Shown here: positions 18,903-27,740 of the stretch, piece after piece
Layout of the letters: each line of letters begins with the position of its first letter
How positions within the stretch are numbered: position 1 is the first letter of the stretch
NCBI GenBank assembly: GCA_963780755.1
Contig: CAWACX010000001.1
Span: 248,001 to 312,000, forward strand
Length of the DNA stretch: 64,000 nucleotides
Origin: JALYNX01 sp963780755
Lineage (GTDB): Bacteria > Actinomycetota > Acidimicrobiia > Spongiisociales > ZC4RG35
Reading direction: 5' to 3'
Translations under genes and position numbers: made by a program
The notes under the pieces: generated by a model
What the model saw: the letters and a program-made list of their open reading frames with translations, nothing else
Told to the model about the DNA's origin: nothing
The model's database searches: none

Positions 18903-19253
18903 GGGGGTGAAACGGTTTCGACGTCGAGTGTTGAGGCGTTGGAAGCGAGCCGGGGTCTCCGGGGCCCCGTCAACAAACCGGAAAAACCAATAAGTGCCGA
19001 AGATAACTTCGCACTGGCTGCCTAATTAAGTAGCCCGTCCGCCCGACCGCTTCCCGCTCGGTCGGGATCGGGCGCCGCTCAGCGGGATGCTCTCCACGGG
19101 GCTCCGGGACCGTGGAGTCAAGACAACTCCGGATAGGCACGGGAAAACTCGTCGTCAGAGTTTCCGCCGCCGAAAGCTCGCTGACGACTGCGCTCGGAGA
19201 TGCCGGCGCTGACGGCTCGACGGACCGGGGTTCGACTCCCCGCACCTCCACCA
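18903..19253 (+). ncRNA. ssrA: tmRNA
   Basis: The RNA starts GGGGGTGAAACGGTTTCGAC and ends in a T-loop GGTTCGACTCC, then CACCTCC, A and an encoded CCA. The 7-bp acceptor stem pairs 18903-18909 with the segment just before ACCA, with one G-U pair. The tag frame ends AEDNFALAA then TAA at 19023-19025. In that frame the coding run reads back through AAC AAA CCG GAA AAA CCA ATA AGT, so the resume codon is unclear and may not be the usual alanine codon. It follows smpB, its partner. Confidence 0.95.
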
Positions 19254-19786
19254 TGTCATACGATCCGGGGATCGGACTCGCCGCCGACCTCGGATACGGG
19301 TACCAGGGCCAGAACCTGGCCCAGCGCTCGCTGGCGCGACTGGGCTCGACCCGGTTGATCTCCGCGATTTCGCGGAGGGTGATGCCACCGCTCGACCGAT
19401 TCGTGCTCCGACGGAGTCAGGGGAAGACCACTGCCACCGGTTGGCTTTTGGGGCTGCCTGCCCTCTGGTTGACCACGACCGGTGCCCGAAGCGGTGAGAA
19501 GCGGACCGTTCCCCTGTTGGGGATACCTTTCGAAGGAACACTGGCCCTGCTCGGCACCAGGTTCGGGCATCACGACACGCCAGGTTGGGTATACAACCTC
19601 ATGGCCGATCCCGCCGTCGAGGTCGAATTCAGGGACACGGTGATCAACGCGATCGCTCGTTCCGCAACGGCGGACGAAGAGCCAGAGATCTGGAAGGCGG
19701 CGGGCAAGGTGTACCCCGGATACGAGATGTACACCGACCGTGCCGCGCATCGCAAGATCGGGGTGTTCGTCCTCGAACCGAGGTGA
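19253..19786 (+). CDS. F420-type nitroreductase-family oxidoreductase
   Basis: 177 residues from the ATG at 19253. The core LTTTGARSGEKRTVPLLGI, then GWVYNLMADPAVEVEF, matches the deazaflavin (F420)-dependent nitroreductase family found in actinobacteria, which reduces quinones and other substrates. The start codon's A is the last base of tmRNA's CCA; another in-frame ATG lies near residue 44. Substrate unknown. Downstream is a ferredoxin gene, a plausible but unproven partner. Confidence 0.7.
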   Translation: MSYDPGIGLAADLGYGYQGQNLAQRSLARLGSTRLISAISRRVMPPLDRFVLRRSQGKTTATGWLLGLPALWLTTTGARSGEKRTVPLLGIPFEGTLALLGTRFGHHDTPGWVYNLMADPAVEVEFRDTVINAIARSATADEEPEIWKAAGKVYPGYEMYTDRAAHRKIGVFVLEPR

Positions 19787-19833
19787 TTGCGATAGGGTCG
19801 GCGGGACTGGCCATCGATTCGAGGTGAAGGGAC

Positions 19834-20148
19834 ATGGCCGACAAGACACAGTTGATGGTTTGGATAGACCAGGACCTCTGCACCGGTGACGGGATATGCG
19901 AGGAGATCACTCCCGATGTGTTCGTGGGTCGCGACGACGGACTCTGGGTCGTCAAAGAAGAGTCGAAGCATTTCGGCCGGACCGTTGTGTTCGATGCCGA
20001 AGAAGGTGACGGCCACGGCCCGGACGGGTCGCGGGGCCTGGCGCGGATCCCGGACTCACTTATCGCTGACGCCATCGAGTCGGCGGAGGAGTGCCCGGGG
20101 GAGTGCATCATGATCGAGCCCTACCGCGAAGATGCGGTCTTCGGATAG
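19834..20148 (+). CDS. 3Fe-4S type ferredoxin
   Basis: 104 residues. DLCTGDGIC gives Cys-x5-Cys (the central Cys of a 4Fe-4S site is absent), and EECPGEC supplies the last ligand near residue 90. This pattern fits a single 3Fe-4S cluster ferredoxin, as used to feed cytochromes P450 and related oxidoreductases. The insert FDAEEGDGHGPDGSRG between the ligand groups is longer than usual. No P450 gene is in the window. Confidence 0.8.
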   Translation: MADKTQLMVWIDQDLCTGDGICEEITPDVFVGRDDGLWVVKEESKHFGRTVVFDAEEGDGHGPDGSRGLARIPDSLIADAIESAEECPGECIMIEPYREDAVFG

Positions 20149-20157
20149 GAGGAGCAC

Positions 20158-20475
20158 ATGGACCACAGCGGACTGAGGCCGATCGAACGGGTCATCCTGC
20201 GCCTGACCGAGGCCGGACACCCCTCATCGGAGATTTCGCGGCGTGTTGGCAAGAAGCCGGGCACGGTGGTCCGCATCCTGCAGATGATGGAGATGAGAGA
20301 CGGCCAGGCAGCGACGCCGGCCGCCGAACCACAGCCCCTCCGGCCTCTGGAGCGCGTCATCGTCAAGCTACGGGCCCGAGGTGAGAGCTACGGAGAGATC
20401 GGGAACCGCCTCGCCCGGAGCGGTGCCCAGATCCGCCGCATCGAAGACATGGCGAGGATGAAGCTCGAGGGTTGA
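20158..20475 (+). CDS. Small protein with two tandem helix-turn-helix repeats
   Basis: 105 residues with two ~40-residue units: LRPIERVILRLTEAGHPSSEI (16-57 region) and LRPLERVIVKLRARGESYGEI. Each looks like a sigma-region-4 or LuxR-type HTH: a leading Arg-Pro-x-Glu-Arg-Val helix, a turn, and a recognition helix (RVGKKPGTVVRIL and RLARSGAQIRRIE). A linker rich in Ala/Pro joins them. It may bind two half-sites. Starts 9 bp after the ferredoxin with a GGAGG-type ribosome site. Confidence 0.6.
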   Translation: MDHSGLRPIERVILRLTEAGHPSSEISRRVGKKPGTVVRILQMMEMRDGQAATPAAEPQPLRPLERVIVKLRARGESYGEIGNRLARSGAQIRRIEDMARMKLEG

Positions 20476-20529
20476 TCTCGGCGCGCTGGCGACCCATCCA
20501 GTCGGTCGAGGGCAACTACCGTCTCCGAG

Positions 20530-21441
20530 GTGAGCTCGCTTCCCTCCCGGGTGCACATCACCGAGTCCTCGCCCCGGGACGGCCTCCAATCACTCTCGGC
20601 GATGGTCCCCACCGAGGACAAGGTTGGTCTGATCAGGGACCTGGCGACCTCGGGCCTGCGGGTGTTCGACGCCATCTCCTTCGTGAGCCCCCATGCCGTT
20701 CCTCAGATGGCTGACGGAGCGGACGTTGCCTCCGCTCTCATCGGCACCGATGACCTCGAGTTATGGGCGCTGGTCCCCAACATGAAGGGGCTCGAGGCCT
20801 CTTTGGAGGCAGGAATCACCCACATCGGAGTTCTGACTGCGGCTTCCGACACGTTCAATGAGCGCAACATCAACGCGACCGTCGACGAATCGATGCATCG
20901 CATCAGGAGAATCATGACCGAAGCGCCCGGCGACATCCGGACCCGGGGCTACGTCTCGACCGCGACCCACTGCCCGTACGAAGGTGAGCAGGACCCGGAC
21001 TGGGTGGCCCACCTGGTCGAGACGCTCTTGGAGTGGGGGGTGGAGCACGTCTATCTCGGCGAGACGATCGGCAAGGCCACCCCGGCGCACATGGAGCGCC
21101 TCCTCGACGAAGTCCTGAGGGAGACGCCTGTGGAACGGGTCGGAGTCCACCTCCACGACACCTATGGCCAGGCGATCGCCAACACCGTGGCCGCACTGGA
21201 GCGGGGTATCGACAAGATGGACTCCTCCGCCGGAGGGCTCGGTGGGTGCCCTTATGCGCCCGGCGCCACCGGGAACGTCGCGACCGAGGACGTCCTCTGG
21301 CTGCTCGACGGCCTCGGGATCGAACACGGCCTGGACGCATCCGTCATTGCCTCTGTCGCTCGGAGCTTCTGTGAGCGTCACGGCCTGTCCTACAACAGCA
21401 AGGCGGGGCGAGCGCTACTCGCGGCTGGTGCCTCAGGGTGA
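20530..21441 (+). CDS. mvaB: Hydroxymethylglutaryl-CoA lyase
   Basis: 303 residues from the GTG at 20530. It splits HMG-CoA into acetyl-CoA and acetoacetate, the last step of leucine breakdown. The HMGL-like TIM barrel shows ITESSPRDGLQSL at the start, GVHLHDTYGQAIANT (metal His pair), and GGLGGCPYAPGATGNVATED, which contains the active-site Cys. It overlaps the acyl-CoA dehydrogenase gene by 4 bp, which fits a leucine or branched-chain pathway. Confidence 0.9.
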   Translation: MSSLPSRVHITESSPRDGLQSLSAMVPTEDKVGLIRDLATSGLRVFDAISFVSPHAVPQMADGADVASALIGTDDLELWALVPNMKGLEASLEAGITHIGVLTAASDTFNERNINATVDESMHRIRRIMTEAPGDIRTRGYVSTATHCPYEGEQDPDWVAHLVETLLEWGVEHVYLGETIGKATPAHMERLLDEVLRETPVERVGVHLHDTYGQAIANTVAALERGIDKMDSSAGGLGGCPYAPGATGNVATEDVLWLLDGLGIEHGLDASVIASVARSFCERHGLSYNSKAGRALLAAGASG

Positions 21442-22578
21442 AGTCGATATACCTCACCGACGACCTGAAGGCGGTCAGGGCCCAGACCAGGGAATACGTG
21501 GAAAAGGAGATCGTCCCCAATGCCGGCGCGTGGGAGGACGGAGGAGTGCCCCGCAGCGTTCTCGACGACATGGGGCGGCTCGGCTTCTTCGGGCTGCGCA
21601 TACCCGAGGAGCATGGTGGGATCGGATTGGGCCCGCTGGCATCGGTGATGTTCGCCGAGGAGCTCGGTCGCTCGACTTACGGTGGTTTCACGATCACGGT
21701 CTTGGTCCACACCGACCTCGCCGTTCCCTATGTGCTCAATTTCGGGAGCGCGGAGCAAAAGGCGCGGTGGCTGCCGCAGTTCGCCAGCGGGGAGATCCTG
21801 ACCGCGATCGCGATCACCGAGCCCGACGCCGGCTCGGATGTGGCAGCGATCCGGACCACGGCCCGTCGCGAGGGCGATGGCTTCGTGATCAACGGGACCA
21901 AGATGTTCATCACCAACGGGAGCATCGCCGACCTCGTCTTCGTTGCCGCCAAGACCAACGCGGAGGTGAAGGGCTCGCAGCGGAGTGTCGATCTTGGCGG
22001 TGGAGCGAGGCACCGATGGCTTCACGGCGAGCCGTGCCCTGAAGAAGATGGGGTGGCATTCCTCGGACACCGCGGAGCTCGCGTTCGACGACGTGTGGGT
22101 GGACGCCTCCAACCTGATCGGGGAGGAGAACCAGGGCTTCTATTACATCATGGCCAACTTCCAGAACGAGCGGCTCGCCATCATGGGGCAGTCACTGGGA
22201 GAGGCGCAGCGGGCGTTGGAGCTCACCCTGGAGCACGTCAAGAATCGGCAGGCATTTGGGAGCTCACTCTGGGACAAGCAGGCCATCCGCCAGCGGTTGG
22301 CGATGCGCCAGGCCGAGCTCGACGCCGGGAGAGAGCTCACCTACCGGGCGGCGTGGCTTGCCGAACAGGGGGAGGACGTGGTCAGGGAAGTGTCTGAGGT
22401 CAAGGCATTCGTCGGGGAGATGGCGAATCGGGTTCTGTACGACTGTGTCCAGTTCCACGGAGGGATGGGGTTCATCTCCGAGACCGCAGTGGAGCGTGTC
22501 TACCGCGATGTCCGCATCGCGTCCATAGGTGGCGGGGCCACAGAGGTGATGTTGGACGAGGTGGCGAAGAGGCTCTGA
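21438..22578 (+). pseudogene. Acyl-CoA dehydrogenase, frameshifted
   Basis: A full-length family member (~380 residues) split into two frames. The first frame runs from GTG 21438 through the ACAD signature ITEPDAGSDVAAIRTTARR to FVAAKTNAEVKGSQR near 21983. The second begins at VSILAVERGTDGFTAS (GTG at 21985) and continues to the normal C terminus, with the FAD-binding and catalytic GQ...FGGMGF region. An extra base, or two missing Gs, at CGGAGTG would restore it. In the leucine operon it may be isovaleryl-CoA dehydrogenase. Substrate is inferred from context only. Confidence 0.82.
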
Positions 22579-22581
22579 GCC

Positions 22582-22989
22582 TCAGGCACTGAGCCGTGCG
22601 GCCGCGGCTTCGATCTCCTCTGGTTCGAGCGGGTGCCAACCCATCTCGAGTGCCGTCCACAGTGTCTTCGAGACCGGGTAGAACAGGACCGGGATGACCG
22701 CGTTGAGCACGATGGTCACCACCCCGACGGCTGCCCAGGGGACGTCCGGCCAGGTGATGACGATCCCCGCGACAAAGACGACGATGAAAGTCGCAAAGGT
22801 GATCGTCGTGTTGATGATCAGGGCTCCCACCCAATAGCCCTCTTCCCTCTCGAAGTGGAGCCCGCAACCGGGGCAGTCGGTGTGCATCGTGAAGTAGCTG
22901 CGGAATGCCCGAGCGCCGCATCGGGGGCAGCGTCGGCGCAGCCCCCGCCCGATCCTCTTGGCGGCAGATGGGGCCGGGTCTGAGCTCAC
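22582..22989 (-). CDS. DUF983-family membrane protein
   Basis: 135 residues. An N-terminal cytoplasmic part has RRRCPRCG and TDCPGCGLHFERE, two C-x-x-C knuckles that likely bind zinc, followed by two membrane helices (~residues 55-75 and 85-105). This is the DUF983 layout; the function is unknown. It ends 3 bp from the acyl-CoA dehydrogenase stop and is divergent from pdxH. Confidence 0.8.
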   Translation of the reverse strand: MSSDPAPSAAKRIGRGLRRRCPRCGARAFRSYFTMHTDCPGCGLHFEREEGYWVGALIINTTITFATFIVVFVAGIVITWPDVPWAAVGVVTIVLNAVIPVLFYPVSKTLWTALEMGWHPLEPEEIEAAAARLSA

Positions 22990-23013
22990 CCCGGCGAGGC
23001 TATCGTCGGCTTG

Positions 23014-23658
23014 GTGACAGACGACCGAATTGCCCGACTCCGTCGGGAGTACGAGGCAGTGGGGCTCGTCGAGAACGAGATGGCGCTCGACCCATTCACC
23101 CAGTTCGACGAATGGTTCTCTGGCGTTGTCGAGTCGGGGCTGGATGAGCCGAATGCGTTCGTGCTGGCCACCGCAACCCGGGACGGAGCCCCGTCGGCGC
23201 GGGCAGTCCTGATGAAGAGCTTCGACGAGTCGGGCCTGGTGTTCTACACCAATCTCCAGTCCCGCAAGAGCTCAGAAATCAAGGCGAACCCCAATGCCGC
23301 GGCCACCTTTGTATGGACCCCATTGCACCGGCAGGTCAGGTTCGAGGGGACTGTGACGCAGGTGGAGGCGGGGGTGGCCGATGCCTACTTCTCCAGCCGG
23401 CCTCGGGGGTCACAGATCGCGGCTCATGCCTCGATGCAGAGCACCCACATCGACTCCCGAGAAGAGCTGGACCTGGTCTTCTCCGAAGTGGACGCCGGTT
23501 TTGGTGACGGCAAGATTCCGCGCCCAAGTTGGTGGGGTGGCTGGCGCCTGACGCCGAACACGGTCGAGTTCTGGCAGGGACAGCCGAACCGCTTTCATGA
23601 CAGGGTGCGTTACACCAGATCGGCGGCTGGCTGGGCCATGGAGCGACTGGCGCCATGA
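23014..23658 (+). CDS. pdxH: Pyridoxamine 5'-phosphate oxidase
   Basis: 214 residues from the GTG at 23014 (a TTG lies one codon earlier). It oxidises PNP or PMP to PLP using FMN. Family motifs are PNAFVLATATRDGAPSARAVLMK, YTNLQSRKSSEI, the FMN-contacting RPRGSQIAAHAS, and WGGWRLTP...FWQGQPNRFHDR, the substrate-binding C terminus. It overlaps the MBL gene by 4 bp. Confidence 0.92.
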   Translation: MTDDRIARLRREYEAVGLVENEMALDPFTQFDEWFSGVVESGLDEPNAFVLATATRDGAPSARAVLMKSFDESGLVFYTNLQSRKSSEIKANPNAAATFVWTPLHRQVRFEGTVTQVEAGVADAYFSSRPRGSQIAAHASMQSTHIDSREELDLVFSEVDAGFGDGKIPRPSWWGGWRLTPNTVEFWQGQPNRFHDRVRYTRSAAGWAMERLAP

Positions 23659-24398
23659 GGGTTCACGTGATCGGCTCCTCGGGGACCTTCCCGGTGCCCG
23701 GGCGCCCGGCCTCGGGCTACCTGATCGAGCAGGGCACGACACGGGTCTGGTGCGACGCCGGCCCTGACACCTACACCCGCCTCCCGGTGGCGCCCGACCT
23801 GATCGACGCCATCGTCATCTCCCATCAGCACCCGGACCACTGTTCCGACCTGTTGACGGCGTTCCATGCGTGGAGATACCGCCCCGAGCCCAGACTTGGC
23901 GTCCCGGTGTACGGCCCGCAGTCGGTGTGGGACCGGGTGTCGTCTTTCCTCGACTCCGGGCAGGGGTCACACCTCGGCCACTGCTTCGACTTTCACCCCA
24001 TGGAGGAGGGAAGCCAGATCGAGATCGGGGCGCTGCAGGTGAGCTTCACCGAGATGGACCACTCGGTGCCCACCGTCGGCTCGCGGTGGGAAGCGAGCAA
24101 TCGCGTCATGTTCTACACGGGGGACACCGGGCCCGGTGGTGGGTGGCGGGAGGCCGCCAGGGACGTCGACGTGCTGTTGAGTGAAGCGTCCTATCAGGGG
24201 CCCCCTGGCGTCGAGGAGTATCCCCACCACCTGACTGCCGGTGAGGCAGGAGAGATCGCCCGTGAAGTTGGGGCCAGGCGCCTCATCCTCACTCACATCC
24301 CCCCGTATCTCGATGTGACCCGCTCCGTGCACGAGGCCGAGGCCACCTTCGATCGTCCGGTTGCTCTCGCCGTCCCCGGGACGAACTTCGATGTCTGA
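23655..24398 (+). CDS. MBL-fold metallohydrolase (RNase Z-like)
   Basis: 247 residues. The metal motif HQHPDHCSD (His-x-His-x-Asp-His) is at ~residue 55; further ligands lie in MDHSVPTVG, YTGDTGPG and LTHIPPY. The layout matches the RNase Z/arylsulfatase-like subfamily, and genes like this commonly precede rph in actinobacteria. The role might be cyclic nucleotide or tRNA processing; sequence cannot decide. Confidence 0.8.
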   Translation: MRVHVIGSSGTFPVPGRPASGYLIEQGTTRVWCDAGPDTYTRLPVAPDLIDAIVISHQHPDHCSDLLTAFHAWRYRPEPRLGVPVYGPQSVWDRVSSFLDSGQGSHLGHCFDFHPMEEGSQIEIGALQVSFTEMDHSVPTVGSRWEASNRVMFYTGDTGPGGGWREAARDVDVLLSEASYQGPPGVEEYPHHLTAGEAGEIAREVGARRLILTHIPPYLDVTRSVHEAEATFDRPVALAVPGTNFDV

Positions 24399-25104
24399 GC
24401 CAACACCCGGTCGCCCCCGGGATGAGTTGCGTCCGATCGCCATGGAGCTCGGGTTCACCGAGTCGACACCGGGCTCGGTCCTCATCTCCTTTGGGAAGAC
24501 CAAAGTGCTGTGCACGGCTGCCGTCGAGGCGGAGGTGCCCCGCTGGATGAAGGACTCGGGGCGGGGATGGGTCACTGCCGAATACGCAATGCTCCCCGGA
24601 TCGTCGACCGAGAGGGTGCGCCGCGATCACGTGTCGGGGGGCAGGGCGCAGGAGATCTCCAGGCTGATCGGGCGCTCGCTGCGCGCGGTGGTCGACCTCA
24701 AGGCATTGGGCGAGGCCATGGCCCGGGTCGACTGTGACGTGATCGAGGCCGACGGCGGGACCAGGACAGCGGCCATCACCGGGGCTTGGGTGGCCCTCCA
24801 TCAGGCATTCGACGACGCCGTCGCTCGGGGAACCGTTGCGCGCAACCCGCTGATCGATGAAGTTGCGGCCATCTCAGTGGGGATCGTCGAGGGCGAGGCG
24901 ACCCTGGATCTCGACTACGAACGGGACTCGACCGCCGAGGTCGACATGAACGTCGTGATGTCGGGGCGGGGGCTGCTGATCGAGGTACAAGGGACGGCGG
25001 AGCGGGCGCCGTTCACCCGGGGTGAGCTCGACGTCCTCCTCGACCTGGCGGCCAAGGGGATCGGTGAGCTGCACGAATTGCAGCGAGAGGCGGTCGCAGG
25101 GTGA
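24391..25104 (+). CDS. rph: Ribonuclease PH
   Basis: 237 residues from the ATG at 24391, overlapping the MBL stop. It trims tRNA 3' ends by phosphorolysis. Motifs: RPRDELRPI at the start, GWVTAEYAMLPGSSTER, RDHVSGGRAQEISRLIGRSLRA (phosphate binding), DCDVIEADGGTRTAAITGA, and EVQGTAE near the end. Length and order are standard. It overlaps rdgB by 4 bp (GTGA). Confidence 0.95.
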   Translation: MSEPTPGRPRDELRPIAMELGFTESTPGSVLISFGKTKVLCTAAVEAEVPRWMKDSGRGWVTAEYAMLPGSSTERVRRDHVSGGRAQEISRLIGRSLRAVVDLKALGEAMARVDCDVIEADGGTRTAAITGAWVALHQAFDDAVARGTVARNPLIDEVAAISVGIVEGEATLDLDYERDSTAEVDMNVVMSGRGLLIEVQGTAERAPFTRGELDVLLDLAAKGIGELHELQREAVAG

Positions 25105-25676
25105 TTCCCCGCTTGGTCATCGCCTCGAAGAATCCCGACAAGATCGCTGAGATCGAGCACATCCTCGACCCGATCGGACTGGCCGGCGAGATCGTCACGG
25201 GCCTGGACTGGCCGGATGTAGAGGAGACCGGGGACACCCTGGCCGACAACGCATTGCTCAAGGCGAGGGCGGTCTCCCGCGCTGTGGGCCTGCCTGCCGT
25301 GGCCGATGACACCGGCCTCGAAGTCGACGCCCTCGACGGACGGCCCGGCGTGCGGACCGCCCGCTTCGCGGGGCACGACGCCAGTTACGCCGACAACGTC
25401 GCCCGCCTGCTCGAGGAGTTGTTGGGTGTCGACGATCGGGGCGCGACCTTCCGCACCGTGGCTGCGCTGGTCTGGCCTGATGGCGCGGAGCTCGTGGCAA
25501 ACGGGTTCGTGCAAGGGGTCATCACAACTCAACCTCGGGGAGTTGACGGGTTCGGCTACGACCCTGTGTTCGAGATCGACGGCCGGACCCTGGCCGAGAT
25601 GTCCATGGAGGAGAAGAGCGGTCTCTCCCATCGCGCCCGCGCCATCCGAGCGCTGGCGATCGTCCTCGGCACATGA
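25101..25676 (+). CDS. rdgB: dITP/XTP pyrophosphatase
   Basis: 191 residues from the GTG at 25101. It removes non-canonical purine NTPs. The N-terminal IASKNPDKIAEI binds the triphosphate, ADDTGLEVDALDGRPGVRTARFAG holds the general base and base-recognition residues, and GYDPVF and SHRARAI complete the Ham1 pattern. It forms an operon with rph, the usual partner. Confidence 0.93.
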   Translation: MIPRLVIASKNPDKIAEIEHILDPIGLAGEIVTGLDWPDVEETGDTLADNALLKARAVSRAVGLPAVADDTGLEVDALDGRPGVRTARFAGHDASYADNVARLLEELLGVDDRGATFRTVAALVWPDGAELVANGFVQGVITTQPRGVDGFGYDPVFEIDGRTLAEMSMEEKSGLSHRARAIRALAIVLGT

Positions 25677-26929
25677 GCACGGCCGGCAGGGTCGTCATCG
25701 TTGGCGGCGGGTTCGCCGGGCTCAATGCCGCGAAGGCGCTCAAGGGGGCCGACGTCGAGATCACCATCATCGATCGCCGTAACTTCCACCTGTTTCAGCC
25801 GCTCCTCTATCAGGTGGCGGCCGCGGCACTGAACCCGAGCGATATCGCCTATCCGATCCGGTCAGTGTTCCGTCGCCAGTCGAACGTGAAGAGGGTCTTG
25901 CTGGCCGAAGTGGTCGACATCGACCTCGAGGCGAAGGCCGTCCATCTCGATGACGGAGCGATGGTCGAATACGACTATTTGATCGTGGCTGCTGGGGCGA
26001 CCCACTCCTACTTCGGTCACGACGAGTGGGCCGGGGTGGCGCCGGGCCTGAAGACGATCGAGGACGCCCTGCACATTCGGGCCCGGGTCCTTTCAGCATT
26101 CGAGGCGGCGGAGCGGGAGCCGGCGTCGGCGGCGAGCCGTCTCACTTTCGTGGTGATCGGGGCTGGACCGACGGGCGTCGAGCTCGCCGGTGCCCTCGCC
26201 GAGATCGCGGTCCACTCCATGGCCCGGGAGTTCCACGCCATCGACCCGGGAACAGCCAGGGTGATCCTGGTGGAGGGGACCGACCGGGTGTTACCGGTGT
26301 ATCCGGAGTCGTTGTCGCTCAGCGCCCGCCGCCAACTGGAGACACTAGGGGTGGAGGTGCGGGTGGGGACCCTGGTCGAAGGGGTCGACGAGGCAGGGGT
26401 CACCCTGGTCGGAGGCGAGCGGATCGAGGCGGCAAATGTGCTCTGGGCTGCCGGGGTCAAGGCGTCCCATCTGGGAGCCACGCTCGCCGACACCGACCGG
26501 ACCGGCCGGGTTCCGGTCTCGTCGGATCTGTCGCTTCCCGGTCGGTCCGAGGTATTCGTGGTTGGAGACCTGGCCGTGGTCCCCGGTGTGCCGGGAGTCG
26601 CTCCCGCCGCGATGCAGATGGGCCGTCATGCCGGGCGTTCCATCAGGGCCGACATCGAGGGCGGCGCGCGGGCCCCCTTTCGATATCGGAACAAGGGCTC
26701 TCTAGCAACGATCGGCCGGGCTCGGGCAGTGGCCGATTTTCCCAGGTTCGACTTCTCGGGCTTCCCTGCCTGGGTCGCCTGGCTGGCGATCCACGTGTTC
26801 TTCCTTATCGGGTTCCGGAACCGGCTCCTGGTCTTGATGTCCTGGGCTTGGAGCTACGTCACATTCCGCAGGGGAGCCCGGATCATCACCGCGGTGCCCC
26901 CGACCTCTGGTGCGGGTGAGAGGAGTTGA
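25673..26929 (+). CDS. ndh: Type II NADH dehydrogenase-like flavoprotein
   Basis: 418 residues. FAD-binding VIVGGGFAGLNAA lies at the N terminus and an NADH-binding VVIGAGPTGVELAGALAE near residue 160; VFVVGDLAVVP is the second FAD contact. Two hydrophobic C-terminal helices (WVAWLAIHVFFLIGF, RLLVLMSWAWSYV) anchor it to the membrane, as in quinone-reducing NDH-2. The last residues GAGERS and the stop codon are read from the antisense strand of a tRNA-Leu 3' fragment (26907-26965). Confidence 0.87.
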   Translation: MSTAGRVVIVGGGFAGLNAAKALKGADVEITIIDRRNFHLFQPLLYQVAAAALNPSDIAYPIRSVFRRQSNVKRVLLAEVVDIDLEAKAVHLDDGAMVEYDYLIVAAGATHSYFGHDEWAGVAPGLKTIEDALHIRARVLSAFEAAEREPASAASRLTFVVIGAGPTGVELAGALAEIAVHSMAREFHAIDPGTARVILVEGTDRVLPVYPESLSLSARRQLETLGVEVRVGTLVEGVDEAGVTLVGGERIEAANVLWAAGVKASHLGATLADTDRTGRVPVSSDLSLPGRSEVFVVGDLAVVPGVPGVAPAAMQMGRHAGRSIRADIEGGARAPFRYRNKGSLATIGRARAVADFPRFDFSGFPAWVAWLAIHVFFLIGFRNRLLVLMSWAWSYVTFRRGARIITAVPPTSGAGERS

Positions 26930-26965
26930 ACCTCCACGACCTTTCGGTCACAGGGACCTAAACCC
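26907..26965. repeat. attL-like 59-bp repeat (tRNA-Leu 3' fragment)
   Basis: Identical to 28789-28847. On the minus strand it spans the anticodon loop (TTTAGGT) to the encoded CCA. It has no 5' half, so it is not a working tRNA. It also supplies the stop of ndh. Confidence 0.88.
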
Positions 26966-27071
26966 AGACAGGGCCGTCCCAGCCCGTAACGACCTGTACC
27001 GAAACGTCAGTGAATTGCAGGGTTTCGAGGACTCGCCATCTCACCCTGTACCAGGGCGTCACACGTGGTTG

Positions 27072-27089
27072 GGTTGCAAAATGGTTGCA
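27072..27089. repeat. Candidate integrase arm-type site, left
   Basis: GGTTGCAAAATGGTTGCA: two GGTTGCA heptamers separated by AAAT, about 107 bp inside the left attachment repeat. The same 18 bp recur at 28733-28750. Paired short direct repeats near both ends suit integrase arm binding. Confidence 0.5.
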
Positions 27090-27114
27090 GTCTCGGGCTA
27101 CTCGCGAAGCTGTC

Positions 27115-27663
27115 CTACGGATTCGAGAGCGCTCGGAGGAAAGCGTCGAGATCGCCTTTGGGTACCGACTGGCGAGGAATCGGGCACACATTCACTTTCG
27201 TGGTCCATACAAAGACGTGGGACTTTGTCTTCTCGATCCTCTCCAGGTTCGATACGGGCATGGTCAAGGAGGCGCCAAGCGCCTCTCTCGATGAGGTCAA
27301 CATCCCATCCTGGACGGTGAGTGTGCAGGTGGAGCCGTCGATCTTGCCTCCCTGCTTCGACCTGAGAAACTGGCGCGTAGCCGACCAAACATTCAGTCGC
27401 CTGATGCCGAAGTAGAACGCAATGCAGAGGACGACCGATGTCACGACCACCGGTACTAGGGATTGGATCGGTCCAACGACGAAGTACCAGACGAGCACGA
27501 CGGTCGCGTAGGTCGCCAACACGGCGAACACGGCGTAGATGATCCGAGCTGACCAACGCTTAGACCGAAAGTCCACGGCAGCGCGAAAATCGTGCTGGCT
27601 CTGAGGAAAGGTCAGCGCGGTCACGCCGTCTGGAGAAACAGGGAGATCGTTCGGCACGTTCAC
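27115..27663 (-). CDS. YcxB-like membrane protein in the element
   Basis: 182 residues from a probable GTG at 27663; a longer ATG start at 27810 would overlap the integrase remnant. Two adjacent membrane helices (IIYAVFAVLATYATVVLVW and SLVPVVVTSVVLCIAFYFG) lie in the middle. The C-terminal domain, with VSNLERIEKTKSHVFVWTTK then PIPRQSVPKGDLDAFLRAL, resembles YcxB-like proteins of unknown function. Cargo of the tRNA-Leu element; no phage or resistance role can be inferred. Confidence 0.5.
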   Translation of the reverse strand: MNVPNDLPVSPDGVTALTFPQSQHDFRAAVDFRSKRWSARIIYAVFAVLATYATVVLVWYFVVGPIQSLVPVVVTSVVLCIAFYFGIRRLNVWSATRQFLRSKQGGKIDGSTCTLTVQDGMLTSSREALGASLTMPVSNLERIEKTKSHVFVWTTKVNVCPIPRQSVPKGDLDAFLRALSNP

Positions 27664-27740
27664 AGGGAAATTCTCGCGCCTGGGCGTGGGTCGGGAAAGG
27701 TCGCGAAAACTGACGTAAAGTTGGAGGCTGATGGAGAAGT

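Noticed and set aside
26907..26965. A second tRNA-Leu gene
   Set aside because: Only the 3' part from the anticodon loop on is present; there is no 5' half, D arm or complete acceptor stem.
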